Part shown: in pieces, positions 6,383 to 6,394 of the stretch
How positions within the stretch are numbered: the first letter of the stretch is position 1
Layout: each line of letters starts with the position of its first letter
Origin: Gammaproteobacteria bacterium
GTDB lineage: Bacteria; Pseudomonadota; Gammaproteobacteria; Thiohalomonadales; Thiohalomonadaceae
Reading direction: 5' to 3'
Assembly (NCBI GenBank): GCA_026193675.1
Contig: JAPHSO010000163.1
Location: 1-6,394 of the forward strand
DNA length: 6,394 nucleotides
Position numbers and translations under genes: made by a program
Notes under the pieces: model-generated
The model's database searches: none
What the model was told of the DNA's origin: nothing
The model's input: only the letters and a program-made list of their open reading frames with translations

Positions 6383-6394
6383 TCACTATTCGAA

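Noticed and set aside
6018..6386. 122-codon open frame on the - strand
   Set aside because: It runs opposite the DEDDh exonuclease, which has all catalytic motifs; the reverse frame has no recognisable features.
1..6394. CRISPR arrays, tRNA or rRNA genes, and insertion-sequence ends
   Set aside because: I saw no regularly spaced direct repeats, no cloverleaf-like sequence with a TTCGA-type arm in the right context, and no transposase or paired inverted ends.

Overview
The window looks like chromosomal DNA from a gammaproteobacterium, probably an environmental, non-enteric lineage. The main evidence is a clear nucleoid-associated protein of the NdpA/YejK family, which is typical of Gammaproteobacteria, followed by a DnaQ-like exonuclease. 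The species cannot be fixed from the sequence alone. All seven genes I support are on the + strand.

Region A (3-3872) is a tightly spaced accessory block of four genes, none of which I can name. In order: a large protein cut by the left window edge, with a putative permuted papain-like (His-first, Cys-second) domain and a C-terminal beta-sandwich; a two-domain beta-sandwich protein (CARDB-like, then NEW3/APHP-like) with no signal peptide; a 133-residue protein with four predicted membrane helices; and a 313-residue membrane protein built around a long Ala/Gly-rich, glycine-zipper hydrophobic stretch. Gaps are 31, 16 and 10 bases, and the last three genes each have a recognisable Shine-Dalgarno sequence, so this is probably one operon. 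This is the part most likely to be an undescribed system: a possible hydrolase, an adhesin-like or scaffold partner and two membrane proteins. Its function is inference only.

Region B (3873-4355) is about 480 bases with no convincing gene. It holds a REP-like GC-rich palindrome (3935-3972), a stretch with an uninformative open frame, a small terminator-like hairpin (4310-4324) and a perfect TATAAT just before the next gene.

Region C (4356-6382) is a compact housekeeping-type block: ndpA/yejK, a small four-helix membrane protein, and a DEDDh 3'-5' exonuclease. Gaps are under 12 bases, so these three are probably co-transcribed. ndpA has no Shine-Dalgarno and its start lies where a transcript from the TATAAT box would begin, so it may be leaderless.
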